Assembly (NCBI GenBank): GCA_034440575.1
Contig: JAOTOL010001507.1
Coordinates: forward strand, 639,501 to 703,500
Origin: Imbricaverruca yamaguchii
Taxonomy: Eukaryota; Arthropoda; Thecostraca; Neoverrucidae
DNA: 64,000 nucleotides
Reading direction: 5' to 3'
Below, one piece after another: positions 35,672-47,934 of the stretch. A model generated the notes under the pieces. The model was given only the letters and a program-made list of their open reading frames with translations, was not told where the DNA came from and made no database searches. Every line of letters begins with the position of its first letter. The stretch's first letter is position 1. A program made the position numbers and the translations under genes.

Positions 35672-37003
35672 TTAAAACGGGAAGTGGACAATGTGGCACC
35701 AGCATAAATTTCTTTCATTTTGCCGATGCACCATATATCTAACCTCTGAGGTCACATTGTAGGCAGCTGTGGGCGTGCGGTTTGCCGTCTGGATTATCGA
35801 TCACCAGCATGTTTTCCGGTGCTAATTGCGCTGGCCGTGGCAACAAGGTGATCCATTACCATCCAGACGTCACACCGCATCACCATGTTACAAACGAGGC
35901 TGAACCCCAAGCGTCTGCTCCCGTGCACTCATCAGAGAAGTTCATGTGGGCGACGGAACCCGGCTAGGCCAAGGTCCACCGTCAGAATTGCCAAACATTG
36001 GTGTCTTGTCGAAGCACTTGAAGTCATAAATCCTTCACTCAAGATCATCGCTGGTCATTTATATTTTGATTTAGCCCCTTTACGACCATTTCTCATTAAC
36101 ATGCACGCATCTTTCGTCGACGTCCTCATTCCTCACCAAAGCCTCAAATACGCAATTACGGTCAGACCACTATCAAACAGGAATATGACACACTGAAAAC
36201 GAAATTACCCAGCTAAGCACAAAACTTCCCAAGGTAATTATTTAATGGCACCCAATGATGGTGAATAATGTGATTTAAAAAATTGACAAAAACCTTATTG
36301 CGGGTTAAGATACGTGTAACTACCAAAGCAGGGTTTATTCATGGAAGGGTAAATAATTGCCCTTTTGCGATACGCCTATGCACCTTCACTCAACTAATTA
36401 CAACGAAAGTCTCGCAGATCGTGGGTAACCCTTTCAGTCGCCCAATTCGGGTAACCCTTTCAATGACGGGTAACCTGATCGCCGGTTACCCGTCAATCGG
36501 GTGTCGATATGTGGTTTCCCAAAACGACTAGACTTAAGCGGACGTTCTACCCAAAACTGTAACTCGCAGATTGGTAGTCAGCGTCAGCTCACGTGTGTTG
36601 GCCGTCTTGAATTGAAGCTGAATATCGCGCAAGAGGAATCTGTGTGCTTGCTCGTCGAGAGGCATATGAAGTTTGAAAACTCCACACGCGGGCATACAGA
36701 AAAATGGAAGTATTCATCGGTTTATAATTGACATATATCTAAACCATGGAAATATGTCGAATGCATATGGCTCGATATCCCCGGCGTGTCGAGGGTGTCC
36801 GGGCACCCCCGGTTTGGTACCCTGATAGTGTTGGTTTATCATTTTCCTTGTTTAGCCTGAAAATATGTGATGAAAGTATAGATACCCTGGCTTCGTTAAA
36901 GATATGCAGCCCAGTATATGTCTACCATGTCACTGTAACAGAAAGGGGACTACCCATGTTCTAAACTACTTACAGTATATATCCTAAATATTCGTCATTT
37001 TGA
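35672..37003 (-). repeat. Repeat D, copy 2
   Basis: Inverted copy of 14004-15276. It is slightly longer because a GGGTAACC-type tandem (36420-36500) is expanded here. The edge at 35672 reads TTAAAACGGGAAGTGG, the same TTAA that is the A2 junction in copy 1, but no A element is present here. Confidence 0.8.
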
Positions 37004-37274
37004 AGCAGGCATGCATCAAAGTGAACTGAAGGATTAGTTAATTTTGTATTTAATGAAGTATATGAAATCAGGTGTTTGTGAAATAAAGAGTTTTAGGTTT
37101 GGGGCCCTATGTTTTTAAAGCCATTTTGGTCTAATAGTGGTATGCGATTGGACTCATGACGTGTGGGAGAAAGTGCACCATGAACTTAGACTTAGGGGCG
37201 TCGTTGCCTATCCCTTGCATTCGCTGAAGATAGGGTATCACACCAGAATTCCTCAAATCTATTTTATCGATACA
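37004..37274. other. No recognised feature
   Basis: AT-rich spacer. Confidence 0.45.
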
Positions 37275-37540
37275 ATATATATGTATGTGGCTAACATGAT
37301 GTGACAACCAACTTACTGTGCAGATGCTTACTTTTCTATAGACATGCCAAAAGAAAACACAAAAAATTGTGTTGTCAGTTAGGTAAAATGGAATAAAAAC
37401 ATTGTTTAAAGAGAAACCTAATGAAACATAATACAACCTAACCTTTCCTTATCATCCATGTAAGGAAAACAAATCAGAACAATCTTTTATCATTTCTTAG
37501 ATGAAAAATCTAACATAGCCTAACCTGATTTAATCCAGCC
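37275..37540 (+). repeat. Dispersed AT-rich repeat G, copy 1
   Basis: Shares ATGTGGCTAACATGAT, GTGCA(G/A)ATGCTTACTTTT and CCTAACCT with 46835-47066 and 47495-47700. Strongly diverged; element type unknown. Confidence 0.5.
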
Positions 37541-38045
37541 AATACCAGTCTCTTTTTGAAGAAGCAATCCAAAATTGTCATCAAATGTTTGGAAAATATT
37601 TTAAATGTTTTCCAAACTTACCCAGCAAAAACAAACCATACTCTAGCATTAAACGGATGGGAAAATGGGGATAATTTCGTGCTTTAAGGTATTGTATGAA
37701 ATCTTCAAATTCATTTTTCCGATGCAATGTGTGTGTGTGTGTGTGTTTGAGTTTTTCCAGCCTGCCACCGTGTGGTGATATCGGCTGGTCAATGTTTTGC
37801 TGTAGGGGACATACTGTGTTGAAGGCGGACATCCGTTCTGCGCATGCGCAATTCCTTGTGAAAATACTCTTGATTTTGTTCGCATAGTGGCTCTCTTGGC
37901 GCAATCATTGCTGTATGACATAGATTGTTTACGTTTTCACCCCATAATGAAGCTTGATGGCATCATATTCATTTTGTTGTAGACTAGGTGATATGGGAGT
38001 AGGTGATATTAGCTGTATCAGGATTTAAAAAAGGAAGAGAGGAAC
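37541..38045. other. Spacer with (GT)n and a CCAGCCTGCCACCG motif
   Basis: (GT)10 at 37726-37747. The next 50 bp (CCAGCCTGCCACCGTGTGG, then GATATCGGCTG) match, in reverse, 39866-39890 beside a (CA)n run. Confidence 0.5.
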
Positions 38046-39345
38046 ACAAGACGGCTAACACAAAATATGCCAAGCCTTACAAAGAGCCACAGGAACATAC
38101 ACCACTTCGCCTTCTTTCGCTCTTCACATCTATAACCACATACCAGAACTGAAGCGCAGACGCACAGAAACACTATCAAGATATCACTACAAAACACAAC
38201 TCATCGCACAATACCCATGCACCCAGGCATTACAAATCCGCTCCAAAAGCAAACACCAACTTATGAACGCAACACGACTTAAAACTACGATAGGCTGCCG
38301 CATCCACCAACACGCAAATAGACTGCACATCACACTCCCCACAGCAAAAGCACTCCCACCACCCACTGCATGGTGGAAACACCAATCATCCAAAACACAC
38401 CTCCTCATAGACCAGCCAAAGCACACCTACACAGACGCAGATATACACTAATTGTTCCTCCACGTCAAAGCTCAACATCCAAACCACAACATCTCCTACA
38501 CGGACGGATCAAAATCACACACACAGCAGACTGGCACAGCGGCGGTGCTGTATCCCAACGCAGCACCGCCGCGGGTCATCCTTCGTGCCCGTCTGCATGA
38601 CACAGCATCCACATACACAGCAGAATTATTCGCAATCTTCTCGGCATACTGCACCATCTACAACACCAAAATTGTACACAACATCATAGCCACAGAAGAA
38701 AAATCAGCATTGCAGAGCATAACACCCCACACGAAATACAAACACCCCCTCATACCCAAAATACTACAAATCCACAAAAAACTCACTATACTACCATAAC
38801 GACCAACACTACTCTGGATCCCAAGTCACACAAACATACACGGCAACGAACATGCAGACACCGAAGCCAACATAGCCACAACACTACAGCAAACCACACC
38901 CTGCCCACTTTCACAATCAGACTACTGCCCCACAATACGCCAGGCAATCAACAAAGACAGTCAACAAACATGGGACACAACAATCACGCACCTACACGAA
39001 ATACACCCAAAACACGAACTCTGACACACCATCAACAACAAAAAACTACACAAAAAGAACGCATACTAACACGATTACGGCTCGGACACACTGCACTCAC
39101 GCACTCCTACCTCTTACAACTCCCACGACCACAATGCACAACATGACAACGAACACTCACAATTAAACACATACTCATACACTGCACCAAATACAACACA
39201 GAAAGACAACCCATCACAAATTACTGCAACATGAACAACATCCCACTAAACATCACGACACTTCTCAACTCTCAACGATGAACATCAAACATTACACGAG
39301 CACCTCTTCCACTTTCCCTCTATCACACGTCTGATCCCCGAACTA
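38046..39345 (+). pseudogene. LINE relic: RT C-terminus, RNase H and tail (I/R1-like)
   Basis: A decayed non-LTR retrotransposon reading on the + strand. About 38100-38450 encodes a stretch like the region after the RT domain (HIYNHIPELKRRRTETLSRY). From 38452 follows an RNase H domain. YTDGSK near 38500 carries the first catalytic Asp. YTAELFAI near 38620 carries the catalytic Glu. ATEEKSAL near 38690 stands where a TDS-type Asp is expected (Asp to Glu change). LWIPSHTNIHGNEHAD near 38815-38860 is the typical end of LINE RNase H domains. Stops at 38451, 38799 and about 39023 break it, so it is dead. RNase H in this place is typical of the I, R1, LOA and related clades. Composition is AC-rich, unlike the surroundings. 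Confidence 0.8.
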
Positions 39346-39536
39346 TGATAAAAAAGAAAGGAAAAGACAATAAAAATATGAAAAGATATGTTAAAAAAGA
39401 AGAAAAAATAAAAAAATGTGGAAAAAAAGAAAAAAATGAAAACATATGTTAAAAAAGAAAAACAGAAAATCAATTAAAAAAAAGAAAAAGAAACAAAAAA
39501 CTAACCCAACGCGATATTTACTAACACTAACGTTCT
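39346..39536 (+). repeat. A-rich tract after the LINE
   Basis: A and AG-rich (AAAAGAAAAA) over about 170 bp, consistent with an eroded LINE 3' tail. Confidence 0.6.
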
Positions 39537-40499
39537 TGCATTGTAAAATCAATACTGGCGATGACCCGAACCCAACCCTCCAACTACACCCCGCCCCATG
39601 GCACCAACCGGACTGGAAAACTCTATACTTCTGCACCAGCTCCGCTTCGACTTCTACCTCATCTGCCTGCAAGACGTCTCAACTTCTACTACCTCTACGC
39701 GCCATTCTTCAAGTCGCCTCAACTCTCTCACAACTCGCCTCTAAAAGACAACTATAATCTTCTTCGCTTCCTCTCATCCGCACCACATTACTCCTCATAC
39801 CCTTTCACTCTTAACAAACAGCAACAAAATACTGACACCACAAACGCCCCCCGGAAGCAGCCGACATCACCACGCGATGGGAGGCTGGCCAAGCACACAG
39901 ACACACACACACACGGGACACAAGCCATAATATTACATGTGCTTTCACAGGAAGGGATGCCTAAGTGAGAAATGTACCTGACCATGTGTTTTTTAGCATA
40001 TTTAATTTTCCAACTAGCAAATAATATAGTGAGAAATTTCTCCAAATACCACAACATGTCAGAATCATTATAGGAATATCTGAACATTGAAAATTGACCA
40101 TACTCATTATCAAGCTGTTGATAGGCAGCATTCATCATACAGTCCCAGTATTTGAATGCTACTTTGCTGGATAAGCATACACTGTCTGGATACCTACATG
40201 TTCAAGTTCTGAAGCAGTGTTCAGATTTGTTTGATTTGGATGCCACATGCAAATGGTATGCCTAGGCTTGTCCTTTGTCTTGCAGGATTGTGACAATATG
40301 TGTACTTACACACCATACTTGGTGAAATTTTATTTGGAACATTTGCTGCAAGAGTGCATAACTTCCAGTATTGCTGTACTTTAAGGCATTAACAGCACAT
40401 GCTTTGCATGTATTTGAAATCCATAAAGAAAACGAGATATGTTTTGTTAGCTTCAGTTATATCAGTTTTTGTTCTGCCAAATTTTCGAGATTATTTTTT
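39537..40499. other. Pyrimidine/AC-rich then AT-rich spacer, unrecognised
   Basis: 39560-39830 is rich in C and A, like the LINE. (CA)n lies at 39897-39913. From 39920 the sequence is AT-rich. Confidence 0.45.
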
Positions 40500-40640
40500 C
40501 ATTTTCATTTTTGTATGACCAATAAGTTCTTCTGTAAATTTATACATGTCAGGAGGCAGGCAAAATAGGGGCTTTGAGTTGGGTAACATTCAAATAATAA
40601 TTACATTAGGAATGATGATGGAGCATAAATTAACCTAACC
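40500..40640 (+). repeat. Dispersed AT-rich repeat G-like fragment
   Basis: Shares AGGGGCTTTGAGTTGGGT, then CATTCAAATAAT, with 43690-43735 (GGAGCTTTGTATTGGGTCAT, then ATTTCAAATAAT). Confidence 0.45.
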
Positions 40641-40644
40641 CAGC

Positions 40645-41487
40645 TTAACCCGCGCTGTCTTTCAGGTCAAAACCTCGCAAGCCGTCTCGGGGGGGGGCTG
40701 AAGACCCCCCTCTGAAATCGAAACTAAGCATCGGACGAAAACGAAAGAGGTGTCATCGGAAAGCGCTCAACGAGTAAGGTCCGGGTCCAACCACCAAATC
40801 AATTTCCCCCCGAAAGTGACGTCACAAGGGGGATAGATTTTCACGACTGTTCACGACTTGCATTCTGTTTTTGACTCTGGGGAGTTCATTTTCGGGTATA
40901 TGAGACAGAAATATTTCCTGGGAATGAGAAAAGGACAGCGAAATCGCCCAGGGCTATAATTTTTTGGCCCACACAAAATAAAAGCCTATATTTTGAAATT
41001 TCAAACTTTTTACTTTTCAATGTTTCTTTAATTTTCCTTTACCAATGGGTAGAGCAGACCGAGAAATGTTGTTGGAAGTCAACTTGCCCTAATAAAAAAT
41101 GCTTACTTTAGCCAGAATCCTCTAATTGAACTGCAAGTTGGCAAATATGCACAATTTAGGTGTATTCAAAAATAAAACAAATAACAAAAATTTAACCAAA
41201 AGGTTTTGTTGCATCCGTCAAGATAAGCAAACGCTGAAAGTTTCATTAAAATATCTGTATCAACTAAAGCGTGACGACTGGTTTAACTTTTTTGGAGGTG
41301 ACCTCACTTGAACTTGACTAACTCGTTGACCCTAAATGACCTGACCTAAAAATCTTGAATCAGTATGTCAAATTGATGTGGAAACAGGTATGCCAAATTT
41401 GGGCGAGCTGCCGTGCCCCGTTCGCCCGCTATCCGCGAAAAACCTGAGGCGGGCGGTTGAAGACCTCCCCGAGACGGGACGCGTTAA
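40645..41487 (+). mobile_element. Family B element B6, full length
   Basis: TTAACCCGCGCTGTCTTTC at 40645 to CGAGACGGGACGCGTTAA at 41487. TGACGTCA lies at 40817-40824 and GGAGGTGACCTCACTTG near 41294. The best-preserved full B in the window. Confidence 0.86.
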
Positions 41488-41650
41488 CCTCTTGTCAGAA
41501 AAAGTCATCATAAAAGCTAATTGGCTAACTGGCAGCGAAGGTACCCTAAAGCTCAAATCATCTTAAAAATGTTTTTTTTAATGGTATTGTATTTTAAGGC
41601 AACCATGATAAACTTTACACATATATCACCTTTATGAAGCACACAAAGGG

Positions 41651-42983
41651 TTAACACGCGCCCTGGAGGGGGGGGGGGACGAAATCCGCCCACCCCTCCG
41701 GTTTTTCGCAGATAACTCCAGATTGTACCGGCCGATATGTGCCATTGTTTGTGTACCTGCTAATAAATGAACGGCACGTTGTTTAAAGTAAGACAAATGG
41801 GAATCGACCGAAAATTGTCGAGTTAGGGGTCGGTAAAGTAAAAACAAATTATCAGCGCTAGTCTACAAATATCGGCGCTGATGCGCTTCCCGTATATTGT
41901 CAAAAGGAAGTGTTCTTGGTAACACTAGCGACTTGTTTGATGTATATTGTTATGCTACATTGTTTCAAAGTCATGTCAGGTTACCGAGGTCAAGTCAGGT
42001 CAAGTTCATGACAAGTTAACACACGCCCTGGAGGGGTGGAGGGCGAAATCCGCCCACCCCTCCGATTTTTCGTACACAACTCCATATTGTACCGGCCAAT
42101 ATACGCCATTTTTTCTGTACCTAGTTAGAAATGACCGGCGCATTGTTTAAAGGAAGAAAAATGTAAATCGGCTGATACGTTTTTAAGTTATGGACCGTTA
42201 AAGTTTTTTAATCGCACGGCCAGACCACAAAAATCGGCGCTGATGCGCTTCCCGTATATTGGCAAAAGGCAAGTGTTCTTGACAGCACTAGCGACGTGTT
42301 TGATGCATATTGTTATCCTATATAATTTAAAAGTCATGTTAGGTCGCCGAGGTCATCGTGACAGGCTAATGGAACCAAACTTGGCCAACTGGAATGTTGT
42401 CACAAATGTAAATGACTGGCATGCGATTGATGTCACTTTGCATGTTACTCCCTACATATCTGGAAATCTACTGTTTGTCATTGTTTGCCTAAGCGTTTCT
42501 ATACTTTATTCATGTACTTCACTCCTTTCTTTGCCAAACCGATTGTTCGAGCCGCCTAAAGGAGCAGTCAGGTGGGCAGCTTGGTTCAGGTAACTGGAGC
42601 ATGTAATGACCTGATAAAGTGCTCCTATATAGGTGACCTGAGGTCAAATGGCGGATCTGGCATATGCATTGTATCATTATTAATGTCCAAAACATCATTA
42701 GTGGCAATTCTGGAGCATTTAAATGCAATCACAGCGATCAATAACAATGACAAGGCAAGCCACGCAAAACCAGAAAACTTTGCTATTTTGACCTCATTTG
42801 ACCTTGAAGATATTGACCTAAGGTCGAGAAATTTGCACACAATAGAGAAAGCTATCGTGCCCATCCACCCTGTAACTTTCGTTGCTCTAGCCTTAATGTG
42901 AGCCGAGATCTTAGGGGGCGGAATCCGCCCCCCCCCCCCTCCAGTGCGCGTAAGTTTCAGAGGTCCTCCAGGGCGCGTGTTAT
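41651..42983 (-). mobile_element. Family A element A7, full length
   Basis: Reverse orientation, from TTAACACGCGCCCTGGAGGG at 41651 to GGGCGCGTGTTAT at 42983 (TTAA decayed to TTAT). Two 3' modules meet at TTAA 42016-42019. The 163 bp before it (41488-41650) hold nothing recognised. Confidence 0.87.
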
Positions 42984-44560
42984 GCTAAGCAAGGTAGCAT
43001 GTATGCTGGATACATTTTCAATGTTTTTAACAATTAAAAAATTAACCTTTCTTCTTTTGAAAAAATAACTTTAGGCTAGTCTAGCTAGTAAAAATGGTGT
43101 AATATTTTTCATTTTATTAATTTGCTTTTTTTCAAGGGAAGATTAGGCGTTGATAGGTTACCTTAGGTTACAGTATTAGGCTTGTTATATTGTATGCTAT
43201 TTAGGTTTTCTCAGGCAATGTTATGATATCTCACTTTAGCATACATTTTGCATTATCTTATCTGAATGAAAGAACATTTTTGGTATGATTATGCTTGTCA
43301 AATGATGAGTAATTATTGCCAGAGGAAATGATTGGATTGGAAGAAAGGAAATGTAGGATTGGATACATTGTGTTAATCATGTTGACAAAAATTGTCTTGG
43401 AAAAATTATAAGAATTGAGAAACTATTCTAATACACAAATTTTCCAACGTTTTGATTTTCTCATTGGTCCTGATAATTCATTCACAAGAAATAAATACTT
43501 AAAAGTTGCAAGTCACAATACCTTTGGTATGCATAAGTATTGTAGATACGTTTTTTTCCTTCAGGTAATTTTCAAATTGTTGGTTTTCTCCTCACTGTAA
43601 TATTTGGAAAGGTTGTGAGCATGATGTGACCAGTCATTTCCTCTGCAACTTTATACTTCTTAGTTGGCAGAAAAAGTAACACCATAAAGAGGAGCTTTGT
43701 ATTGGGTCATAGAGCATTTCAAATAATGTTAATTAAAAGGAAAAATGCAATCTGATCGAGACTAACCTAGATTAAATTATAATGAAAGGAAAACAAATTA
43801 TGAAGATGGAGGAAAAAATATAACAACTTTTCTTCTGAAGCATCAAATTAAAAACCTACCCTGAACTAACAGCATAAGTTGATTTTGAGGAACAAGAGGA
43901 ACTTGAGGAACAAAGAGCAATTTTTGCAACTAAAAAAATATACTAAGCATAACATAACCCCTTTATTTGCTTACTGCACGTAACATGTGTCTAAAACCTG
44001 TCTGGTGAATATCTTAAAGCCCAATAGTACTGTACATACAGGTTGTGTTAATAGGAGAAAGTATTAATGATGCCAAACACCAGCGTGGAATATTGTTCCC
44101 CTTAGTTTGCCATTCACAAAATCTGGAATGCTTCAGGCATTGGTGTTGAATGTGAATAACAGCAAATGTGTTGTTCAAGGCTGTTACAGAATATCAAGAA
44201 AAGTCGAAGCAAACTACATTTATTACCATAATCATTAGGTGACCATTCATTTTTGTCATGAATCCCATATTAAAAAAAAATATTATTTTAGAATTTTATA
44301 TATTTTTTATTTTGGAAAATTCAACTTTGTGTGTTGCAATATATGCTGAAAATTACAGGAAAATATTAGAAAAACCTATAAAGCTAACCTACTAATCCTG
44401 GATCATTTGCTCCATGCTGATGTTTGATTCCGTCCACCCTAATAATGTTGGATCCTTTGCTGCCTAAGCATGATTGAAAGCATAAAGTCAACATCATTTC
44501 AAAGTTAATGGTTCTTCAGAGTTCAAATACAACTTCCACCACTTCAGTTCACCATTCACC
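42984..44560. other. AT-rich region with diverged G-type fragments
   Basis: Very AT-rich. GAGCATGATGTGACCAGTCA (43619) and AACCTAGATTAAA resemble repeat G. No coding signal. Confidence 0.4.
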
Positions 44561-45750
44561 CTTAGATCAGAGCTTCAGCTGCGCGACAGTTCGGAATGAT
44601 TTTCTCGGACCACTCTGGTGGATTGATCGAGGTGACAACATTTCATTTACCCAACAATAACTGAATAAGCCACAACAGTTAAACACACCCGAGAAGGCTC
44701 AGCGTCTTCATAAATCCAACGGCTGTGAAATCTCGCCAGCCTTCAAGTCGTGGCAGGGCACTGTGCTTGTGAACGTTCCATTGATGAACAGCACACAAGT
44801 GCCCCACTTTTGGCAGTTGCATGGACTCTTAGTGACATCATGCATGGGTTTCGTGACGGACTTTGGATGGGGTAGAGACGGCACGAGATAGTTTTTTTAG
44901 GTTATTTTTTTATGCGAAGTAATTCTGCAAAATACTCAATCATTTGTATAGTTAAATTACATGAAGCTTCGAGCGACCAGGCCCCTAGGGCTCAAATATG
45001 CTATGTTAGCTGGGATAGGTAGGCGTACCCGCTTTCAGTCATTCAACACTCCCACTTTTATCATTTATATTGGGTCGGATTATGGTGGGCTTTGATGGTA
45101 AGCCTGCATACGTCAAAGGACGTGACCTCTTCGTCAAAGTTCTCGTTTTGCCGATCCCGGTGGATTCACTAACGGTGGAAACGGCGAGGGCAATGGCATA
45201 TCCAAGGGGGATAAAATGAAACAAAAACCATTCTTGGTTTAGGGTATTATACAATATGATGTTCAGGTCCTACGGTATCCTGATGTGAGTATTATAATAA
45301 TTGGCATTCATTTGTATATTACTCGATCCGTCTCAAAACAGGCTAGCTGTACCGACGCTTCGCGGTGAAGGCGGAGACAAACATTTGCCTTCGCATGTGG
45401 TGACTTGCATTATCTATATGACGGTGCTTGATAAATAATGTATTTAAGACAAGGTTTGTTTCATATGAAGGAATACAAATATGTAAAGTCCCGTACACCA
45501 GCACCCTTATCATCTGCATCAACTGGACATTGTCCTCGCAGACATCGTTGCGATGTTAATTCATCTGTAATCAAATTTGACGATGTACAGCGGCAGTGTC
45601 AGTTGACCAGGAATAACTTCATTTAAACGAGCGATCAATTCTGAAGGTGTTACAGGAGGGGGGGCATTTTTAGTTCCTACCATCCTTATTCCTACCATCC
45701 AATATTCAATTTCACATGCGACCACATCATGCTTCCGGTGTTCCCCATGC
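44561..45750. other. No recognised feature
   Basis: No family copy, tandem repeat or protein-like frame found. Confidence 0.45.
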
Positions 45751-46539
45751 TTAACCCGTCCAGTCTCGGGGGGGTCTTCCACCGCCCCCTCAGGTTTTTC
45801 GCGGATAACGGACGAATGGCGCGCGGCAGCGCATCCAAATTTGGCATACCTTTTCCCACATCAATTTTACATGCTGATGCAAAATTTTTATGTCAGGTCA
45901 TTTAGGTTCAACAAGTTAGTAAAGGTCAAGTGAGGTGAGGAAAATTTTAGCGTTCGCTTATCGTTACCGATCCAATAAAATGTTGGAGTGGAATTTTTCA
46001 TTTTTTCCGTTTTTGACTACGTGCAAATTTTGCGTATTTGCCACTTTATAGATCAAATACAGGATTCTGGCTAAAGTAAGCTTTTTATTAGGGCAAGTTG
46101 ACTTCCAACAACGTTCCTCGGTCTGCTCTACCTCTTGGGAAAGGAAAATTTAAGAAAACTTGAAAACCCAAAATTTGGAAATTTAGAGAGAGAAAAAAAT
46201 TGTATTTTGGGGGGCGCCAAATATTATAGCCCTGGTCGATTTCGCTGTTCTTTTCTCATTCCAAATACCTTTTGTTTTTTCATATATCTCCCAAAATCAA
46301 CTCCCCAGAGTCAAAAACATAATGTAAGTCGTGAGAAGTCGTGAAAATCTACCCTCTGTTGACGTCACTTTTGGGGGTAAATTGTTTTGGAGAGTGGACC
46401 CGGACCCCACTCGTCGAGCGCTTTCCGATGACATCTCTTTCGTTTTCGTGCGACGCTTAGTTTTTATTTCAAAGGGGGTCTTCAACCGCCCCCCCGAGAC
46501 GGGGTGGGAGGATTTGACCGGAAAGACGGCGCGGGTTAA
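45751..46539 (-). mobile_element. Family B element B7, full length
   Basis: Reverse orientation, TTAACCCGTCCAGTCTCGG at 45751 to GACGGCGCGGGTTAA at 46539. TGACGTCA lies at 46360-46367. Slightly shorter (789 bp) owing to small gaps, one in the GAGGTGACC region. Confidence 0.86.
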
Positions 46540-46834
46540 GCTATAGGGAAATCCGATGGCCTGACAACCTTCGAAGAAAATTGACGATTACTTACGACCG
46601 TTGTAGTGGAGTCTAAGTGGTATCAGCTGGTACAGAAATTATGAATGTATCCATCACAGGTGGGGCAAAATCTCTAGATAACATACTTTCTTTGTTTTTG
46701 ACAATTATCTTCAAGATTTTGCACCTAGCGGCCGCGGCCACCATGCGACCAAATGACATGCTTACAGTTCGAACATCCGCCGCTAGGTGCAAACGAAGCG
46801 CCACAGTAGCGTGGCCGCGCACGTCCCCTATCGG
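46540..46834. other. Unrecognised sequence with an inverted repeat
   Basis: Perfect 14-bp inverted repeat TTGCACCTAGCGGC (46719-46732) with its complement (46779-46792) around a 46-base GC-rich spacer. Confidence 0.6.
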
Positions 46835-47066
46835 TATGTGGCTAACTTGATTTTACCAATCATCTATTGTGCAAATGCTTACTTTCCAGTTAGCAGGTCA
46901 AATAACATAAAAAATGGGATTGTAAGCCAGGTTAAAACAACGTTTAAGAAATACAACTTCGAAAATAGCTTAACCTAACCAATCCTTACGAACCGTGCAA
47001 GGAAAAATGTGTAGAATGTAAAATTTGGTACCATCTTTTCTGAATGAAAAACTAACAAAACCTAAC
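46835..47066 (+). repeat. Dispersed AT-rich repeat G, copy 2
   Basis: Shares TATGTGGCTAAC, GTGCAAATGCTTACTTT, GGTTAAAACAACGTTTAA and CCTAACC with copies 1 and 3. Confidence 0.5.
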
Positions 47067-47078
47067 CTCACCGAACCT

Positions 47079-47140
47079 TTTTTTATGTAAACCCAGCACC
47101 TCCTGGTATATTGAGGGTCGTACATTTCGTCTTACGCAAT
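47079..47140 (+). mobile_element. 62-bp Penelope-like micro-insertion
   Basis: Contains AAACCCAGCACCTCCTGG and TATATTGAGGGTCGTACATT, ending TTACGCAAT. This matches the outer right end of the insertion at 12895-13223. It is flanked by a perfect 12-bp duplication CTCACCGAACCT (47067-47078 and 47141-47152). A heavily 5'-truncated copy of the same element. Confidence 0.75.
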
Positions 47141-47494
47141 CTCACCGAACCTAACCTATCTTTACAAGTAAGGAGCATGGAAGGAAAATATGAAAAAATG
47201 GAGCAAATATAATGAACATTCATCTCTTTTTTTCTCTTCTTCTGTCTTCTTCTCTCTTCTTATCTCATCTTCTTCACTCCTCATTCATCTCACGTAGCCT
47301 AGACAAGCCAACTTTTAATGAAGGAAGAAGAGATCCTTAAGATTTTGGGAAATGTTGAAAGTTTTTTTTCCGAACGGACAAAAAACCTATCCTTACATTA
47401 TTGGGAAAGGAATATTTGTTGTAACATTGTGCTTTTGAATGTTTGATGATATCTTAAAAATTATTTTTATAATGCAAAACTTTTCCTATGTAGA
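47141..47494. other. AT-rich spacer
   Basis: TCTTCT-rich run at 47225-47285. Otherwise unrecognised. Confidence 0.5.
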
Positions 47495-47700
47495 TAACAT
47501 GAGGTGACCACTCATTTACGGTGCAAATGCTTACTTTTATGTTGGCAAGCAAATTAACATCAAAACTGGGGTGTGATTCAGATAACATAGTCAGTCATCA
47601 AAACAATGATTATAAAAAATAACCCATCCTAACCTAGCCTGACCTTCCACGTAAGGGAAACTTGGACAAATATATCAATTCCGACCATTTTTTATCTTTG
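47495..47700 (+). repeat. Dispersed AT-rich repeat G, copy 3
   Basis: GTGCAAATGCTTACTTTTAT, AACATCAAAACTGGG, and the CCTAACCTAGCCTGACCTT region match copies 1 and 2. Confidence 0.5.
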
Positions 47701-47934
47701 TGTAGATGACGTGTCGATAATTCCGTATGCTATACCACTTCGACTGTTAACCCCATTTTTCTTTCTTTTTAAACGGCACAGCTGACTTCGGCGTATCAGA
47801 TAGCCCAAACAAATATTTTCATCAAAATTCAAAATATTGGTTGTTATGCCCTTATCGATTTGTCGTTGAATGGGCACGCTATGCAAAGTCCTCCGTAGTG
47901 TGTACACATTCACCTCGGACCGTTCACCCCAAGT

